From assembly GCA_900291925.1 (NCBI GenBank), contig UWYS01000013.1, forward strand, positions 620,001 through 684,000: a stretch of DNA of 64,000 nt, given 5' to 3'. Made by a program: the position numbers and the translations under genes. The notes under the pieces are model-generated. The model saw nothing but the letters and a program-made list of their open reading frames with translations. It had not been told where the DNA came from and did not search any database. This document shows positions 32,493 through 43,490 of the stretch, in pieces. This DNA comes from Thecaphora thlaspeos. Taxonomy: Eukaryota > Basidiomycota > Ustilaginomycetes > Urocystidales > Glomosporiaceae. The stretch's first letter is position 1. The number at the start of each line of letters is the position of its first letter.

Positions 32493-35401
32493 ATGGTCAC
32501 GGCGACATCATTGTCACCAATGTGGCGTTGGTCGGCTCTGCTCATACGAGCGACCTGGCTGCTCGCCTTCCTGGCGCTTGTCCCATCGCTTCCCGGCCTA
32601 CAGCGCGGCAGCAAGCTCGCCAGCGCCTACACTGTCGCTATCTCGGAAAAGGACCAGCTCAGGCAGACCTGTAGCGGCATGTACGCCGGCAAGGGAAGCC
32701 GCATCGAAGGTGAGCAACCGTTGCGGCTGCCCGTCATTTAAGAAGCTAGGACTGCCACGGAATCGCTTGTCTGACGATACTCGTGATGCCGTGCTCCCAC
32801 AACACCTTGCAGCCATCTTCGACAAGGAATCCTCCGGGACAGCGGCCACCATCTTCTATGAGTTCGAAGACTTCGACAAGCTCGGAAAGCCGTCAGACGA
32901 ACGAGATGTATTTGGTTTCAAGGTGAGTTCGTAGCTGGTGCTGCAGACAGAGCGTTGGTCTGGTTCCAGGATCGAAGAGTCGTAACGCTGACCGCGACAC
33001 TTTACATCGCTACGCGGCCCATGGCGTAGATCAAGACCTACATCTGCACGGCACAGGCAGCCAGGCAAAACCTCTGCGGCCCCAAGGACGTCGGCAACTT
33101 CATCACGGAGAATGGGACGGCGGCGGCTCAAAAGCAGAGGGTCGACTTCAAGCCCGGCGCCACTGAGGCAACGAACTTGGTCAGCAGCAGCAGGTCGCGC
33201 TCGATTCGCTGCCTCTTAGCCTAGCTCTTGCTGACCGCATCGTCTTCTTGCATCGTCTCACACCTCTCGCGTCTCTTTTCAGACCTATGCAGTGGAAGAG
33301 TCGGGATACTATTGTTTCGGTGCGAGTGAGCCACCGTGTTTGCCTCGTCGAGCTCGGAAGGGAGGTTTCTAGCAACTCAACTGACCGCTTATGCTGGAAA
33401 CTCTTGCCTCCCGCTCTTCTTTGGTGCCTCAGCGGCCGTGCCCCTGACTTCGCTTCCGGCCAGCTCAGCATCGCAAGCTTCGAGTCACGCAGCTTTCAAG
33501 GGCCGGCTGACCTTCTACAACAGCTTCAAGGGCAACCTGCCGGCCGCCGAGTACCCTAAGCTCAACGTGAGTGGCGCTAACCATTGTATCTTCGACGAAC
33601 TACCCAGGGGATGTCCCGATCTGACGGAGGATCCTTCTATCTTCCTCTCCTGGTCCCCTGCGCAGTTCTACTTCTACTTGACCTCCGTTTACATCCTGCT
33701 TGGCCTGGGCTGGCTCTACCTCTGCATCCGGCACAAGGACGAGTGAGCATCGGTCTGGCTCTTCGACCGCCTTCCCGCCCCGCTCATCTTCTATATTCTG
33801 CTCACTGACATGCTCTTTCCTTCTGCTGGCTTATGATGGCGCTCCCCGCAGGATGCTGACGGTGCAGCACTTCATCTCTGGCACCATCGTTTTCCTCATC
33901 GTCGAGATGGCGGCGCAGTGGGTATACTACACGTACCTCAACTCGCATCTGATCGACCTGTTCAAGATCTCGTCGGTCGAGGGCAGCACTACGGTGACGG
34001 CTGGAGCCCGCTTCCTGCTCGTCCTCACCAGTATCCTCGACGCGGCGCAAAACTCGGTCAGCTTCTTTTTGCTGCTGATCGTCTCGTGAGTTTGCGCGGC
34101 GGCGGCGGACACCCATGCCTGAGCCATAGGGTGCGGAAAGAGTGGCCCATTGCTCTTGCGCTGACACCCTTCCCTTGCCCTTTTCGTGCGTGTTCTGTCC
34201 CACGATCTCGCACAGGATGGGCTACGGCGTCGTGCGCCCTTCGATCGGGCCGGCGATGTTCAAGGTCCGGATGCTCACCGGGGCACACTTTGTCTTTGGC
34301 GTCCTCTACTCGATCGGCATCGTGCTGATCCAGATCGACCAGGGCGGAGCGTGGATCTTCCTCTTCATCTTCCCGCTCGCCATGACCCTGACGGCTCTGA
34401 TGATGTGGATCATGAACTCGCTCAACCAGTCGATCGAGTACCTCACCCAGCGCAAGCAGACCTTCAAGCGCGGTATGTTTGTCAAGCTACACCGCATCCT
34501 CATTGGCGCCATCGTCTTTATCGTGAGTGGCCAGTCGGCGTCGGAGCTGATGGACGTGCAGTCTGACTGATGCTGAGCTCCGGTGTGCCATCAACAGTTC
34601 GCCTTCTTCGTCGTCTCATCGATCACTTTCTCGCAATCTGGCGGCAAGGGTTTCGCGCCGGGTACGTGGCCCTACAGGTGGTTCCTGTTGGATGGATGGC
34701 TGGCGTGTCTCTACCTGGCTGGTGAGTGCACCCTTTGCGACGCACCTTGTCTTTGCCTTCAGCTCTCTTCAGCTGCTGAGTCGCCCTTTTGCTGCTGCTT
34801 TCTTCCCAGTGTTTACCGCCATTACCTGGGTCTGGCGTCCGACGGGCAACAACATGCGCCTCGCTGTGAGTGTCTCTCCCATTGTCATTGTTCTCCTGCA
34901 CCGAAAGATGGCTCCCCTGTGCTGACGCTTTCGCCACGATGACCATGCGTGTGCCCACCGCAGATGTCGGACGAGCTAGCCACGGAAGACGATCCGGACG
35001 CGGAAGGATTCGAAGTCGACACCTTTGCGCAGCACACGGGAGGACCGGGCGACGAGAGCGACGATGACGACGACGAGTCGAAGCCCACCTCTCGTGGAGC
35101 GCGGCATCAGGTCCCGCCACCACCGCCCATCTTTGCCGCCCCCCCACCTCCTTCCGCCCCCTCTGCGACGACGGCGGGTGGATCGTCGCAGCACAAGCCG
35201 CATCCGTCCTTAGCCAACAACGATGTGGTCTTTGAGATTGGCGATGAAGATGACGAGGGTGATGCGTCGCACTCGAGAATGACGAGGAAAGCGCGGGAAC
35301 AGCTTAGTGAGGGGGAGAGGATGGGGCTGATGCACCATCAGGACGGATCGGAAGAGACGTTGGTGCCGCAGAAGGGGAGCAAGGGCGACAAGCTCAATTG
35401 A
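32493..35401 (+). CDS. PTM1/GPR107-type (lung 7-TM, GOST family) membrane protein
   Basis: Eleven exons: 32493-32709, 32813-32922, 33030-33179, 33283-33325, 33433-33566, 33666-33742, 33852-34085, 34216-34522, 34598-34721, 34810-34865 and 34964-35401 (629 codons, all phases consistent). A signal peptide (LLAFLALVPSLPG) precedes a cysteine-containing luminal domain (YICTAQAARQNLCGP, EESGYYCFGA). Then come seven helices, the first being FYFYLTSVYILLGLGWLYLC, followed by the characteristic VQHFISGTIVFLIVEM and the segment VVSSITFSQ. The acidic, proline-rich cytosolic tail follows. GOST proteins such as yeast Ptm1 and human GPR107/108 sit in the Golgi/endosomal system and act in trafficking. Intron number is unusually high compared with neighbours. 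Confidence 0.88.
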
Positions 35402-35758
35402 GCTCGGTGATACAATGGTGTCCTAGTCTCGTGGGCGCGCACAGACACGGGTGCGCGAGTACGAGCACAAGGCCGACTTTTATAGACGGGTGCGATCCCT
35501 AGAAAGCCAATGGATGGCGTGGTAGCATCGAATGCAACGGCGAGGATCTACCATGCCACGTGTCTCAGCCCTTTGTTCTCTCGCGCGATAAAAATCCCGA
35601 TTCTTTGACGCTCTGGAGAAAAGTCGGACTGTCGCTGCTGCCTTGCCTGACCGCTTGTCATCTTGCAACCTCACCGTGACCTCTCCTGACGTCTCGCCTT
35701 GCTCACCCGCAACGCCACACCCTGACCTTCCTTGAGCACCACCATCCACCTCTCCGCG
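35402..35758. other. Gene-free interval
   Basis: A 357-bp gap that contains the 3' end of the PTM1-like gene and the promoter of bL32m. CCCTTTGT occurs near 35567. No other feature is seen. Confidence 0.4.
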
Positions 35759-36361
35759 ATGCTGCGCACCACACTCGGTCCCCTCCGCTCCCTACCGTCT
35801 ACCTCTACACGAGGACTCTGCACAACCACTCGACCACTTCGTCTCACACTCGGATCTTGGACTTACAATATCTCTCTCCGACTTTACACACCATTCGATG
35901 AGGTCCTACCACCTTCCACACCTGCTTTTGCACTTTCTGGCCTCTCTGGAAGTGTAAGGGAAGGAGAAACAGAGACAGAGGGAGGAGAGGAGACGGAGAA
36001 TACACTGGGAAAATGGTGGGATGGTATCCTCCGTGCTGTTCCTAAGAAAAAAGTTTCGCATAGTCGAAAGTCTATGAGAAGTGCTAATAAAGGATTAAAG
36101 GATCGTGTTGGTACGTACCGCTCCTTTCCCTCTCCACTGCGTTCTCAATGACATAAGCTGACACCTCTCTCCAATCTATCATAACGAACGACCACCACCA
36201 CCACACGCCCGTCAGATATGGTCCATTGCCCTTCTTGCTCCCGTCCTAAACTGCAACATCACATCTGCGCTTACTGCTACTCGGACATTACGAGGAAGTT
36301 CAAGCAGGACGTTGCGTTGAAGGGTAGGCCGCAAAGTGAGGTGACTTCCTCTTCGTCATAG
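35759..36361 (+). CDS. MRPL32: Mitochondrial large-subunit ribosomal protein bL32m
   Basis: Exons are 35759-36110 and 36216-36361, 165 codons. The N terminus is an arginine/serine/threonine-rich mitochondrial presequence (MLRTTLGPLRSLPSTSTRG). The conserved L32 core starts AVPKKKVSHSRKSMRSANKG and crosses the intron into DMVHCPSCSRPKLQHHICAY, with the CXXC...CXXC zinc pairs (CPSC and CAYC) expected for bL32. In yeast the presequence of Mrpl32 is removed by the m-AAA protease to allow ribosome assembly. It converges with the BTB gene at a distance of 290 bp. Confidence 0.93.
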
Positions 36362-36651
36362 TGTCGAGGACCGCGTCGGGACGAGAGCACAGAGGCGCCG
36401 GGGGAGGCGTAGGGGCAACGTACGACGATGGGCCGGTCAGGAAGGAGTCGGACGCTGGACGGCGCTGCGCAACACTCGACGCCACAAACCGCCTCCTGCG
36501 AAGGCTTCACACGGCTGCTTCGTGAACTTCTTGCATTCCTGAATCATTGTATACAAAGCGTGAAGAGATGCGGGGAAGAGGATAAACGGTTACAACACGC
36601 CACCGACCCATCTCCCAACATCCCGACCCTCCGCTCAGGTCACCCGCACCC

Positions 36652-39282
36652 CTACACCTCCTTGTTGACGCCACCGCCGCCGCCGCCCCTCGCCGGCGTC
36701 TGCGCCTCCAGCCTGACAAAGAGGAACTGCCTCGGCGTATGGATCGTATCGAGCGAAAACATGCGGTCAAACAGCAGCCTGACCCACGCCTTGGCCGTGC
36801 TCTGGCACGCGCTCATCGCCAGGAACGGCGCGCCGTCGAGGTCCCTCAGGTGGCGGAAAATGGCGCTGGGCTGCGGCGGGCTGAAGCGGAACGTGTTGGC
36901 ATAGGCCGCCTGCCACTTGTCCTGCAGCAGCCGAGCGCAGCTCTGCGGGTCGGGGCAGTGGGCGTGGCACTCGTAGTCGCGCGCCGGGCTGCACAGGCCT
37001 AGCTTGAGCATTCGCTCCAGGAACCACGTCCGCTTGCGCTCCAACTTCAGCAGCGTCTCCTTGCTCAGGACCTCGAGCTCCTCCGGGTACCACTCCGAGT
37101 AGTTGTCGAGCACGTGTCGGCTCGCCTCACGGTACTGCTCCGGCAATTGGTGCTGCTCCGCGATCCGCATCGCCTCAATTGACCGCCCCGGCAGCGCTGC
37201 CTTGAGGAAGTCGATGCAGCTGCGCCGCATGTAAGGGACCTGGAACTTGTCGGCAAAGCGCAGCAACGGCCCGCAGTTGTACCACGTCACGTGGAGGTCG
37301 AGGTGCGGGTAGATGTGGAAGAGGAAGCTCTGGAACGTCGTCGCCGTCTCTTCCTCCAGGTCGACCACCGCAATCAGCCCGCTGCTGCCGCCTCGCTGCT
37401 GAGACCGCGTTTGCCGTCTGGATCGGTTCTCCGCAATGCGCTGCTGCGACCGAGGCTTCTTCCGCAGCAGCATCAACGGATCTTGCGAAGAGGCGCGGCT
37501 GCGGGCCTCGGCCGTGTGTGGGCAGCCGCTGCCGGCGCCGCTACCCGTCGATGATCTAGGTGCGGGCGACCCGGGAGGTGTGGCGAGCGACTCGAAGCGA
37601 GCCAGAGGGCTGACCGGCTCCGATCCGTGCTTTTGATCCGCGGCGGCCGCGCCTTTGGACATGACCGCCAGATCAAAGCTTTTCGACGACTTGCGCGTTG
37701 GCATGGCGCGAGTAGCCAGATCCTCGCCAAACTTTTTCGAGGCCTTGCGATGCAGATCGATGCTTCGCGCCTTAGGCTTGTGCTTGCGTAGGTGCGCCGG
37801 GCCTCGCTGGCAGCTGTCAAGGCTAGCAATTCGACGCCGCGATTGACGGACTGGATCGCAGCCCTGTCGCGAGTCGCTGGCCGTTGCCTGCAGGGACGCA
37901 CGGCTGCCTGTACTGTTCACAGTCCCCACAGCCTCCGGGCTCACTGTCCCAGACAGCTCCCCGAGCCGATCGTTCGCAACGCTTTCCAAGGCCTCGGGGG
38001 CAGTGATGTTCCCCTCGAGTGCCCGCCGCGCATCATCGATCCTGACCTGCCGCGTCTCCTCTGACGTCGGATTGGTGCCCGCCTCTGCCGCTGTTTCGGA
38101 CGTCCCGTCAGAGAGCACGTCGGTAGCGTCCTCGAAGTGGTACTCGGCGGTGTAGAAGGACGCGCGGACGGTGCTGCTGCGGACCGGGGCCTCGATGACG
38201 TCGTCATCGTCGTTGTCGCCGCGCATACTGTCGGCACCGCTTTCCCCGGACGGGGGACTGACGAGCGCTTGCTCGGAGCCGTGGCCCACATCGTTCTCAT
38301 CGGAGCGTACACCAGTTTCGCCTCTGTCTTCCTCTTCGCTGGGCCACGTCGAAGGCTCGTCGGCCCTCCTAGCCGCTCGGGCATCGTCCTTCACTCCAGC
38401 CAGTTGCTCAGACTGCTCCTCCTGACTTTCATCCTCGTTGGTATCTGCTCCGTCTTTGTCGGCGTCGGCATGCTCATCTGCTAGCACCTCGAGCTCGTCG
38501 TCCGTGTCTGAACGTGGCAGCTGCTCTACGTCGTCGAGCGCATCGGTGTGGCCCTGGGAAAACGACGCCGAGGTGGCCATGTATGCAGCCAGCTGTAACT
38601 CTCTCCACTCACCCTCCAGCAACGATGCAAAAAACGGCGACGAAAACATGAGGACATGCTTATGAACGTAGAACTCGACGCCCTCGACGCGCACTAGCAC
38701 GTCGCCTCGCTGCTCGGCGGTCTTACAAAAGGAATGATGGACGGTGAACTCTCCGGTCGCCTCCGGTCCGGGCCCCATCGGCGGTTGCGGCGGAGGCTTG
38801 TGCAGAGCGGCGTGGGGCGGTGGGATGCTCCAGCCCTGCGAGGTCGAGATGTTCTCGCGCGTGTAGACGGGAACCGCGGCGGTGGGCGGAGAGACATTCT
38901 GCTGGAGGTCCGGACGGACCGAGAGCTGCGAGGTGCGTCCGGCGAGCCTCTGAACTCGCTCGCGAGCGCGGTTGCCGGCGTGGGTGTCGGAGTGGTTGAC
39001 GGTCGAGAGGCTAGGCGGAGCGACCACAGTAGTGCGTCCGGCGATGAGGGCCGATACGGGATTGCTGCTGCTGACGCTACTGCTGCTGCTGCTGCTGTTG
39101 TTGTTGTTGTTGTTGACGTTGGCGAACGCACTCGCTGCACCGATGCTGTGTACATGGACGAGGGCGTGGGTGTTGCTGCTGCTGCTGCCGGAGGGAGCGC
39201 TGGACAAGTTGAGCGTCGACTGGACGAGCGCTGGAGCTGAGCCCGACGGCGTCACGACCGCCATGATGGTGGAGAGCGGCAT
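36652..39282 (-). CDS. BTB/POZ-domain protein with a long insertion inside the BTB fold
   Basis: Single exon of 876 codons. The first half of a BTB domain is at about residues 179-228 (GDVLVRVEGVEFYVHKHVLM then FSSPFFASLLEGEW). The second half appears only at about 643-695 (TFQSFLFHIYPHLDLHVTWY, LLRFADKFQVPYMRRSCIDF). Between them lie about 415 low-complexity residues with acidic and Ser/Arg-rich parts. After the BTB fold a helical C-terminal region has several cysteines (CHAHCPDPQSC). N-terminal Asn and Ser runs come from trinucleotide repeats near 39060-39117. BTB proteins often serve as protein-interaction or Cullin-3 adaptor subunits; the partner is unknown. The alternative start MAVVTPSGSA lies six residues in. 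Confidence 0.8.
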   Translation of the reverse strand: MPLSTIMAVVTPSGSAPALVQSTLNLSSAPSGSSSSNTHALVHVHSIGAASAFANVNNNNNNSSSSSSSVSSSNPVSALIAGRTTVVAPPSLSTVNHSDTHAGNRARERVQRLAGRTSQLSVRPDLQQNVSPPTAAVPVYTRENISTSQGWSIPPPHAALHKPPPQPPMGPGPEATGEFTVHHSFCKTAEQRGDVLVRVEGVEFYVHKHVLMFSSPFFASLLEGEWRELQLAAYMATSASFSQGHTDALDDVEQLPRSDTDDELEVLADEHADADKDGADTNEDESQEEQSEQLAGVKDDARAARRADEPSTWPSEEEDRGETGVRSDENDVGHGSEQALVSPPSGESGADSMRGDNDDDDVIEAPVRSSTVRASFYTAEYHFEDATDVLSDGTSETAAEAGTNPTSEETRQVRIDDARRALEGNITAPEALESVANDRLGELSGTVSPEAVGTVNSTGSRASLQATASDSRQGCDPVRQSRRRIASLDSCQRGPAHLRKHKPKARSIDLHRKASKKFGEDLATRAMPTRKSSKSFDLAVMSKGAAAADQKHGSEPVSPLARFESLATPPGSPAPRSSTGSGAGSGCPHTAEARSRASSQDPLMLLRKKPRSQQRIAENRSRRQTRSQQRGGSSGLIAVVDLEEETATTFQSFLFHIYPHLDLHVTWYNCGPLLRFADKFQVPYMRRSCIDFLKAALPGRSIEAMRIAEQHQLPEQYREASRHVLDNYSEWYPEELEVLSKETLLKLERKRTWFLERMLKLGLCSPARDYECHAHCPDPQSCARLLQDKWQAAYANTFRFSPPQPSAIFRHLRDLDGAPFLAMSACQSTAKAWVRLLFDRMFSLDTIHTPRQFLFVRLEAQTPARGGGGGGVNKEV

Positions 39283-39738
39283 CTCGCGAGCGAGAGAGAC
39301 GGGTGTGTCGAGTGTTGCGTTGGAGTGAAGAAGTTGAGCGATGGCCAGCGTTGTGACCGAGTAACGGGAGCCCGTACGAGGCTAGCAGCTAGCCTGCTGC
39401 TGTCACTCTCTTGCTGCACGGTGGCCACCTCGCCCGAGTAGAAGCCAAGGGGGTGGTGGGACGTCGCCGAAGGTCAAGGCTGCGTCGTCGTCGTGTGGGA
39501 TGCAGAGGAGATCGTGTTGGGCGGTGACCAGGCGGACGGCCAGCGCTCGCTCGCTCGTTTCGAGGTCAAGGTGGGAGGGTGGCGGTGGTGAGGGAGGTGA
39601 GGCTGAAGGAGGGCCGTGGCAACGCTGTCGCTGATGAGCAGCCGGGCGGCGGGATGCTCGGATGGACAGGCAGCCTTGCTTGCGAAGAGGGTGGCGGGAG
39701 GGAGCAAGAGGAAAGGAGGACCTCGCTGAGTCGGTGGC

Positions 39739-39772
<34 letters not shown>

Positions 39773-40296
39773 CCATGACCTGGCTGACTCAGCGTTCGCG
39801 CAGTCGTCCGTTGGCCAGCACGGGCGGGCCGAGCCGATGCGGCGTGCGCACGGGCGCCAAAAAGAGCATCCAGAGGGGCTTGCCTTCCGCCCGGATCACC
39901 GGCGCGCCCAGGGTGAAGCCGGCTTCTCAACCGCGCGGCTCTTCCGAGCAGACAGGCTGCAACGCATACAAGCAAGCAAGCTAACTAGCTGAGGATCATG
40001 AATAATAACATCGTGAATGCAACGCCGCGTCTTTTGCGGGGCGGCCGGTCCGGCCAGCAGGCAGCAGGCAGCAGGCAGCAGGCAGGGCTCGGAGGAGGTG
40101 TAGAGACGGCAGAGCAGAGCTAAGCCGAGCAAGGTCAGCCAAGCTAACAGCATTCTGTCGCCGCCATCGCCGTTCTTCCCTCGCCCCACCTGCTTCCTTC
40201 CCTGCTGGCTCACCACCATCACCATCACCATCACCATCACCTCATCCCTTCCCCCCTTCCGCCTTTTCGTCCCGATCCCCAATAGCGCTGTCCATC
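39283..40296. promoter_or_regulatory. Divergent promoter interval with three simple repeats
   Basis: About 1 kb between the BTB gene and the aminotransferase. It contains a GA tract (39741-39769), a CAGCAGG tandem repeat (about 40055-40085) and a CACCAT repeat (about 40213-40240) roughly 60-85 bp before the aminotransferase ATG. No gene is seen. Confidence 0.6.
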
Positions 40297-42383
40297 ATGC
40301 TCGCCCCCGTCCTCGTCCGATCCGCCGCAACGTCAATGGCAGCCGCCCCCTCGGCCTTTGACAGCCTCTTTGTCCCCGCTCGCCAGTTCAAGAGCACCTG
40401 GGCCCACGTCCAGAGCGGTCCCCCCGACCCTATTCTCGGTAGGTAGCTGTGTCGTCAGTGACCCTTGCGTTCAAAGGCAAGTCCTCTCCGCATGGCTGTC
40501 GGTGCCGCGGGCGCTCGTTCACTCAACTGACTCGCTCTTCCTCGCCCTCGTTGCTCTCTTCGCCGCCCTCCTCAGGCGTTACCGAGGCCTTCAAGCGTGA
40601 CCAGGACCCGCGCAAGATCAACCTCGGCGTCGGTGCCTACCGCGACGAGAACGGCAAGCCCTATGTCCTCCCTTCGGTCCGTAAGGCCGAGGAGCTCATC
40701 GTAGGCGCCAAGGGCGACAAGGAGTACCTCCCCATTACCGGCCTCGCCGACTTTACCAAGAACGCCGCCATCCTCGCATACGGCAAGGACAGCGCGCCCA
40801 TCAAGGAGAACCGCATCGCTATCACTCAGTCCATCTCGGGCACCGGCGCCCTCCGTATCGGCGGCGCCTTCGTCCAGCGCCACTACCCGGACGCCAAGGC
40901 CATCTACCTCCCCACCCCGTCGTGGGGCAACCACACGCCCATCTTCCGCGACTCGGGCCTCGAGGTTAAGCAGTACCGCTACTACGACAAGAAGACCGTT
41001 GGCCTCGATTTCAAGGGCATGCTCGATGACATCAAGGCCGCCCCGGCCAAGTCCGTCGTCCTCCTTCACGCCTGCGCCCACAACCCCACGGGCGTCGACC
41101 CCACTCAGGAGCAGTGGAAGGTGATCAGCGACGTCGTAAAGGAAAAAGAGCACTTCCCCTGCTTCGACATGGCCTACCAGGGCTTTGCTAGCGGCGATAT
41201 CGACCGCGACGCCTTTGCCGTCCGCCACTTTGTCGAGCAGGGCCACCAGATTGCCCTCTCGCAGAGCTTCGCCAAGGTGGGTAGTCGGGCGCCGTCCCTG
41301 GGAAGGCCAAGACTTGTACTGACCGACTCACGTCGTGCGCTCCTTCGTCTCCTCTTTGCAGAACATGGGTCTCTACGGTGAGCGTGTTGGCGCCTTCTCG
41401 CTCGTCACTGCTGACCCCGACGAGAGGGCTCGCGTCGACAGCCAGATCAAGATCATCGTCCGACCGATGTACTCCAACCCGCCTGTCCACGGCGCCAAGA
41501 TTGCCGGCTCCATCCTCGCCGACCCGGCCCTCTACCAGCAATGGTGAGTCTAGGCCTGCAGACCCGGCATGCTCGAGCTCGCTCCCTCGGCGCACCTTGC
41601 TGACCATGTCCCTCTCCCTCGATCCCCTGCTGCCGTCGTTTGACCTCCGAACCGCCGCCCTGTTCAGGCTCGGCGAGGTCAAGGGCATGGCCGACCGCAT
41701 CAACGGCATGCGCTCGACCCTCAAGAACCTCCTGGTCAACGATCTCAACTCCCAGCTCAACTGGGACCACATCAGTACGTCGTCAGCGGCCGGATAACTA
41801 GGTGGAGGGTTGGGGTGCTGACCCTTTCGACTTAATCGCTTCGTCATCCTTGTCTCGCGCGCGCAATAGCCAACCAGATTGGCATGTTCGCCTTCCTCGG
41901 AAGTGAGTCTTGCTGCGTCCCTGTCGAGACCACATCGGTATGAGGATAGAGCGCGACATGCTGACGATTGAAGCGCTTCCTCCTATGTCGCCTTTCGTTC
42001 TGCTTCACTCTGCAGTCTCGCCTGAGCAGGTCGCCAAGCTCTGCAACGAGCACCACGTCTACTTGACGGGTGATGGCCGAATCTCGGTTGCCGGCATCAC
42101 CGACGTGAGTATCTGCTGCATGGAGCGATGGCTGTCTCGATGAAGCGGAGGGTGGATTTTGCTGACGCTGCGGTCTTGTCAACTTATTGACCCTTGTCCT
42201 GGTGCCGCCACCGCTGACTTCCAATAGCACAACGTCAAGCACCTCGGTGAGCCATTCGTTGTGGCTGTCCTTTCGTGCTGCCGATCTGGTCGTTACGGGT
42301 TCGCTGACTTCTTCATCAACGCCGTCCTGCTTCTCCTGCCCTGTTTCGCAGCCGAGTCGCTGCACAAGGTCACCAGCAAGTAA
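40297..42383 (+). CDS. AAT1: Mitochondrial aspartate aminotransferase
   Basis: Eight exons: 40297-40438, 40576-41276, 41362-41543, 41668-41774, 41870-41902, 42016-42104, 42228-42246 and 42352-42383 (434 codons). The enzyme transfers the amino group between aspartate and 2-oxoglutarate with pyridoxal phosphate and feeds the malate-aspartate shuttle. Evidence: [20 protein letters not shown], the [13 protein letters not shown] loop, the cofactor lysine in SQSFAK (codon 41274-41276, the last codon of exon 2) followed by [10 protein letters not shown], and the conserved end [11 protein letters not shown]...NVKHLAESLHKV. The N terminus ([14 protein letters not shown]) looks like a mitochondrial presequence. 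One exon codes for only about six residues (42228-42246). Confidence 0.95.
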
Positions 42384-43490
42384 AGCCCAAAACAAGTCGC
42401 CCGCGCCCGTGATCGCGTTTGCCGCGGTGCTATGCCAGATTAGATGCACGGCACTGTAGTGCCGTTGCCAGTGCTGACAGCTAGGCGCTGTAACATCAAT
42501 CAAAAAGAGAGCGCCAAAAAGGGATGCGGAGTGGATCCAGACTGAGCGTCCGAGGGTGTGAGGGGAACGCCGTTGGGGGCAGCAGGTGAGGGGCTTAAGC
42601 GCAAGAACAGGCGGAGCGTCCCGTCGACGCGGCCACCGTGAACTCGCACCTCCATTACATGCCGCCCGGGCGACGGCGAGATGGCAGGAAGGTCGTAGCC
42701 ATCATCATAGCGATCTTCTCGTGTGATGGCACCGGCCGGCAGGTGTTGGGATTCTCTCGTTGCCCCTGCAGCGACGCGCGGTTGGGCGGGTGCTTCCGAG
42801 AGGGTTTAGGACCGCCTGGCCTGATTGTCGGAGGTTCCCGCGTGGCCCTCGGCCCGCGATCCGCAACCCTTGACCCTCGACCCTGACGGTCTAATCAAGC
42901 GCATCGATAACGTCCGGCGCTCGGCCTGGTCTTTGAGGCGGCGGCCTTGCTATGGCCGCTGTTGGAACGATGCCGAGGGCCAGCCCCAACGAAGCTCTGT
43001 CCGCTGGCCAACTTTTCCAAAGGCGAGAAAATTCGGCCTGGCCCGCCCGGCCTGCGCCTGCGCGGCGGAAAGGAGGGACAGAGGCATCGGGAAGCTCCGC
43101 CCGCCTGCCGCCGCTCTGGCCAGGCAGCTTATCGAGCTTCTTGGACCTCGTCCCTCGTCCCTCGACCCATCCCGCCCCTCTCCCTCCCTCCTCTCCTCTC
43201 CTCTCCCCATCCTCATCCTCATCCTCATCCTCATCCTCCCCTCGCTCGCCCTCGTGCTCTCGGATATCTCGTAGGTCATCCTCCCTTCTCCTCCTCTCAC
43301 CGCCGTCTACCTGTACGTACGCTAAGCTCGCCACCACCATAACCCTCCCCTTCGCTCTTCGCCTTCTTTGATCTCGGATGCAGCCTTCCCCATCGCCTCC
43401 TGAACTGGGACACGGACCACGACAGGTCGCCGTCTTCACCTCCCTGCTAGACCTACTTCCATCACCACCGCCCCTACAGCTGCCATCGCC
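42384..43490. other. Gene-free interval with CATCCT repeat
   Basis: About 1.1 kb between the aminotransferase and the PDH E2 gene. A CATCCT hexamer tract lies at about 43208-43238, followed by a pyrimidine-rich stretch typical of a fungal promoter. No gene is recognised. Confidence 0.5.
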
